Below are positions 8,062 to 10,209 of a stretch of DNA of 10,209 nt, in pieces. The translations under genes and the position numbers were made by a program. Source of the DNA: a bacterium (GTDB lineage Bacteria > Planctomycetota > J058 > JAJDCP01); NCBI GenBank assembly GCA_030428695.1, contig JAUIEM010000369.1, positions 1 to 10,209 on the forward strand, given 5' to 3'. The notes under the pieces were generated by a model. The model searched no databases. It saw only the letters and a program-made list of their open reading frames with translations, and was not told the DNA's origin. The number at the start of each line of letters is the position of its first letter. The first letter of the stretch is position 1.

Positions 8062-8067
8062 CCTCCT
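8062..8067 (-). promoter_or_regulatory. Strong ribosome binding site AGGAGG that sets the membrane-protein start
   Basis: On the minus strand AGGAGG is followed by five bases and the ATG at 8056. It is the best Shine-Dalgarno match in the window and argues against the longer upstream start options in the same frame. Confidence 0.75.
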
Positions 8068-8078
8068 TCTCCCGCCCC

Positions 8079-8107
8079 ATGGTAGCGGGCAGGGGGCGGG
8101 GAGCGAA
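8079..8107 (-). promoter_or_regulatory. Possible promoter for the membrane protein-kinase unit
   Basis: On the minus strand TACCAT (8084-8079) resembles a -10 hexamer in four of six positions. A weak TTCGCT lies 17 bases upstream (about 8107-8102). The implied leader would be very short but would still include the AGGAGG site. This is a guess from position and partial matches. Confidence 0.2.
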
Positions 8108-8311
8108 GAGGCTCCGCTGGCGCCGGACGATGGACCGACGGAGCCGGGCCCCGCGCCGCGTCCGGGACCCGCTCCGCCGGATGTTGATTCCCGCGAGATC
8201 GCGTGAGTTGCGTGGTGGATGGGTGGAAACGATGGAAGGCCGAACCTCGGAAGCACGCTGCGCATCGATGAGAGCCCTGCATGCCTGTCCTACGACCGCA
8301 ACCAACAAGAC
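8108..8311. other. Upstream spacer of the membrane-protein gene, no gene seen
   Basis: The minus-strand frame of the membrane protein stays open through this stretch, but no domain or convincing ribosome binding site supports translation. No RNA gene was recognised. Confidence 0.35.
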
Positions 8312-8335
8312 CCTACAGGGGGCGGGATCTACGAG
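8312..8335 (-). repeat. Degenerate REP-like palindrome, reverse orientation
   Basis: The plus-strand sequence CTACAGGGGGCGGGATCTAC aligns with the reverse complement of the palindrome at 2716-2740 (TGTAGGGGCGGGGTCTAC), but the second arm has decayed. It is oriented away from the better-preserved copy at 8379-8405. Confidence 0.4.
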
Positions 8336-8802
8336 GCCGTCTCACGAGTCCAGTCAAGCACGCCCTGCTCGGCTTCGCGGAAGGGGTAAGTCCCTCCCCT
8401 ACATCCGGATAGGCCCATCAGCCCAAGCTCGCCGCGGTACAGCCGCTCCCCGACCCAGATCGCGACGTCGGGGTGCGGGTAGACCTCGATGTAGGGCTCG
8501 CGCAGGGCCGCGTCGATGTCGAAGTCGCCGTTGAAGTGGAAGAGATCCTGGCGGAAGGCGAGGGTGGTCTTGGAGAAGATCGGCAGGCCCTCGATGACGT
8601 CCCGGTAGTAGAAGCCGAGCTCCTGGTATGGGGCCTCTTCCCAGCGCTGGCCGTTGCGGACGACGTTGAAGGCGTTGCCGGTCTCGATGTCGTCGTCGAA
8701 GATGAAGCCGACCCTGCCGTAGCTGGTGAAGCCGAAGTAATTGCCGTAGGTGAGGCCGGTCCCCCCGCCCTGGGGGTACTGGCTTGGCAACGCCGCCGTC
8801 AA
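8329..8802 (-). pseudogene. Fragment of a LamB/maltoporin-like outer-membrane porin
   Basis: The open frame gives 157 residues, of which about 8-130 (8781-8413) look porin-derived. The stretch from about 18 to 33 (YGNYFGFTSYGRVGF) resembles the first strand of maltoporins. The stretch from about 99 to 123 (ALREPYIEV... AIWVGERLYRG) resembles the LamB segment AFREANVQ... TIWAGKRFYQR. Such porins are 16- to 18-stranded barrels of about 400 residues, so only an N-terminal third remains. There is no ATG and no signal peptide. The only start is a TTG at 8802, inside the adjoining IS21-type end, with an in-frame TGA at 8817-8815. After about residue 130 the frame runs through a REP-like repeat and ends in unrelated sequence. 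The N-terminal break coincides with the IS end, so IS insertion probably disrupted the gene. The LamB assignment is from memory of family motifs. Confidence 0.55.
8379..8405 (+). repeat. REP-like palindrome, forward orientation
   Basis: GGAAGGGG (8379-8386), TAAG and TCCCTCCC (8391-8398), followed by CCTACAT, match the forward palindromes at 2561-2586 and 2716-2741 in arms, loop and tail. The stem has one mismatch and one G:T pair. The copy lies right after the point where porin similarity ends in the neighbouring fragment. Confidence 0.65.
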
Positions 8803-8836
8803 CTTCCCCAGGAATCACCGGCTTCAACTTCCCCAC
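8785..8836 (-). repeat. IS21-type terminal region with repeated TGGGGAAGTTGA blocks
   Basis: On the minus strand TGGGGAAGTTGAAGCCGG and TGGGGAAGTTGACGGCGG occur 25 bases apart; their shared 12-base core lies at 8835-8824 and 8810-8799. The sequence then ends ...GGCGTTGCCA at 8785. Several spaced repeats inside the ends are a known feature of IS21 elements and are thought to be transposase binding sites. Confidence 0.55.
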
Positions 8837-9153
8837 TCCGGCCGCGAGCACAGTGCCTCCATGCCCACCGTCGAGACGGCGCATGGCCAGTTGAGTGCGA
8901 GTGACCTCCCTCGAGCCCCGTAGGGAAGAGCCGCTCGGATCATCATGGGCTCACCGATGCGAGCTGACTATGGACCTCCTTTCCCGTGAGGGTGCGCAGG
9001 TTCAGACTCCGGGATCCCCAGCAACCCGCGGGATCTGGCTCCACCGATGCCGTTCGTGCCCGGTGAGGGCCGGCTTACGCGGGTCGCGGGGTGTCCAGGG
9101 TCGCTGTGCGGGGAGGAGACGATCGGAACGCTGAAGCTACGCTGTGGCGACGT
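8837..9153. other. Non-coding stretch between istB remnant and IS end
   Basis: No gene is supported in these 317 bases. A small plus-strand frame (8895-9134) has Arg/Ser-rich, low-information content and no recognisable domain. The distance from istB to the terminus is longer than I would expect for an IS21 element, so extra DNA may have been inserted, but I could not identify it. Confidence 0.35.
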
Positions 9154-9904
9154 TCAGGCCACGTCGCGTTGCGTGCGGTAACTCTTGCCCTGGATCAGGA
9201 AGATCGCGCGCTGTGGCGGCAAGGCGGTCGAGGTCGAGAACCGCGCTGGCCACGGTGGCGTCGTTGAAGATTTCGCCCAGTCCTTCGGGGGCCTGTTGGT
9301 CGTCAGTACGATCGAGCCTCGCGCGTAGCGCTGGGACACCACCTGGAACAACAGGTCGGCCCCGTGCTTGTCGACGGGCAGGTAGCCGAGCTCGTCGATG
9401 ATCAGCAGCTCGGGCTGCGAAAGGGACTTGAGCTTCTTGAGGAACGTCGCGTCGCTCTGGGCTGCGGTCAGCTCGTTGACGATCTCGAGAGCCGTGCGGA
9501 ACCGGACGCTGAACCCCTTGCGGCAGGCTGCGACGCCCAGGGAGATCGCGAGGTGGGTCTTCCCGACACCGGTACTGCCGACGAAGAGCGCGTTGCGGTG
9601 TTGTCCGACGAAGTCCAGATCGAACAGGTCGAGGATGCGCTGGCGGTCGATCGCCGCGGGGTGCTCCCAGTCGAAGGACTCGATGGTCTAGAAAACTGGG
9701 AAGTGAGCGCAGCTGAGCCGCCTCTGAACGCGCCGATCAAAGCGGGCGGCAGCCTATTCGGCCAGGAGTGCGTCGAGGAAGTCCCGATGGCTCTGATTCT
9801 CGGTAGCGACGCGCTGGATTTGCTCGCGATAGCACACCAAAAGACGGGTCAGCCCGAGGTAGTTTGTATCTCCTGACCCCGAAGGCGTGGTACAACAGCC
9901 TTGT
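9154..9904 (-). pseudogene. istB: Broken istB: IS21-family transposition helper ATPase
   Basis: IstB is the DnaC-like AAA+ ATPase that helps the IstA transposase choose targets. Clear parts are YLGLTR (about 9861-9844), the helical segment SHRDFLDALLAE, FDRRVQRRL, Walker A GSTGVGKT, Walker B LLIIDELGYLPVDKHGADLL, SQRYARGSIVLTTNR and the C-terminus AIFLIQGKSYRTQRDVA. The span of about 250 codons equals the normal family length. It is inactivated several times. A TAG replaces a Glu codon after DALLAE (about 9759). A TAG replaces a Lys codon (9690-9688) before TIESFDW. The stretch between TTNRPPKDW and AIFLIQGK (about 9280-9205) is read out of frame: a one-base shift gives the family sequence GEIFNDATVASAVLD. 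The N-terminus (RLLYH, near 9898) appears frameshifted, and no ATG follows the AGGAGG. Confidence 0.85.
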
Positions 9905-9913
9905 GGGTCTGGT

Positions 9914-9919
9914 CCTCCT
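9914..9919 (-). promoter_or_regulatory. Relict ribosome binding site of istB
   Basis: On the minus strand AGGAGG is followed by ACCAGACCC and then by a frame reading TRLLYH, which resembles IstB N-termini. The ATG expected 6-10 bases downstream is missing, consistent with pseudogene decay. Confidence 0.4.
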
Positions 9920-9930
9920 TAGTGTTGGCG

Positions 9931-10162
9931 CTTCAAGGGTACCTGCCATGTCCACCTGTTTGTTCCCAGATCAGCGATCAGGTTAGGGTCCGCTTCTCGC
10001 CGCGCCCAATGTTCTCGGATGAACCGATTTTCGTCACACGGCGTGATCCGTATGGAACTGATCCGATGAAAGGACTGGGGTCTGGGATTGGTCGGCCGAT
10101 TCGCCGCAGGGATTTAGTCATGTTTCCAAGCTCAGTGCCCCTGGGCTCATGGATGGATAGAA
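9931..10162. other. Unassigned stretch, no gene seen
   Basis: All three minus-strand frames, where istA would be expected, contain stops and show no transposase motifs. The plus-strand frame 9901-10182 has no recognisable domain. Base composition looks clearly less GC-rich than the kinase genes, suggesting acquired or decayed DNA. Confidence 0.35.
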
Positions 10163-10181
10163 ACTTGTGCGGAGGTCAGTA
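10163..10181 (+). repeat. Third copy of the 19-base motif ACTTRYGCNGRGGTCAGTA
   Basis: ACTTGTGCGGAGGTCAGTA differs at only two positions from 2832-2850 (end of unit B) and at four from 2679-2697 (end of unit A). Here there is no adjoining palindrome pair on the left; the right side runs out of the window. It may mark the end of another mobile unit. Confidence 0.55.
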
Positions 10182-10209
10182 GATCAGGATTACGACGTTT
10201 GCAGGAGGC

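Larger units (their letters stand above)
8785..9930 (-). mobile_element. Degenerate IS21-family insertion sequence remnant
   Basis: An istB-derived pseudogene and a terminal region with the short direct repeats typical of IS21-family ends identify the element. The end next to the porin fragment begins TGGCAACGCCG at 8785, compatible with the TG...CA termini of the family. The other border is unclear: beyond about 9930 no istA (transposase, usually over 1 kb) and no matching terminal repeat can be seen, so the element is truncated or rearranged. It cannot move by itself. Confidence 0.6.

Noticed and set aside
5694..8282. 862-codon minus-strand frame overlapping two genes
   Set aside because: It is a shifted frame of the kinase and membrane-protein genes with Arg/Pro/Ala-rich content and no domain.
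6920..8308. Longer 463-residue start for the membrane protein
   Set aside because: The extra 84 residues are Arg/Ser/Pro-rich and unlike a signal peptide, whereas AGGAGG stands exactly before the ATG at 8056.
8895..9134. Possible group II intron start or small plus-strand gene (GTGCGAG, LTMDLLSREG)
   Set aside because: The GTGCGA start and a vague resemblance are not enough. I could not find a domain V hairpin or any reverse transcriptase motif.

Overview
The window is very GC-rich bacterial DNA. All genes that can be supported lie on the minus strand, so the right-hand end is upstream. Large membrane-anchored Ser/Thr kinases that carry DWG instead of DFG, one with a long TPR-like sensor region, are typical of Planctomycetota and also occur in Myxococcota and Acidobacteriota. 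I favour a planctomycete-like or related environmental genome. This is inferred from motif style; no rRNA or taxonomic marker is present.

Layout from right to left, the direction of transcription. (1) 10209-8785 is a mobile-element graveyard. It holds a degenerate IS21-family remnant whose istB is broken by two nonsense codons, an out-of-frame stretch and probably an N-terminal frameshift. No istA is seen. The outer end of the remnant (8785) still has the repeated terminal sequences typical of IS21 elements. (2) This end abuts 8784-8413, a fragment of a LamB/maltoporin-like outer-membrane porin with neither its start nor its C-terminal part. The fragment stops where two degenerate palindromic (REP-like) repeats begin (8405-8312). 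(3) 8056-6917 encodes an unrecognised multi-pass membrane protein with a strong ribosome binding site. (4) 93 bases later, 6823-2975 encodes a 1282-residue Ser/Thr kinase with one transmembrane helix and a long helical TPR-like C-terminal region. (5) 2974-2336 is a 639-base intergenic spacer. It contains two tandem copies of a ~155-base element, each made of two palindromes in opposite orientation (a REPIN/BIME-like structure) and closed by a shared 19-base motif. (6) 2335-1 encodes a second kinase, cut off by the window edge, with an N-terminal pseudokinase domain, a complete catalytic kinase domain, a membrane helix and the start of a coiled C-terminal part.

The membrane protein and the TPR kinase are probably co-transcribed, and the pseudokinase-kinase gene is probably a separate unit behind the repeats. 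Together they look like a membrane phosphorylation-signalling locus in which sensor regions cross the membrane and cytoplasmic kinase domains report inward. Substrates cannot be read from the sequence. The most interesting points are the pseudokinase-kinase fusion, which resembles in outline the JH2-JH1 layout of eukaryotic Janus kinases, and the REPIN-like tandem array with related repeats recurring near the damaged porin and at the far right end.
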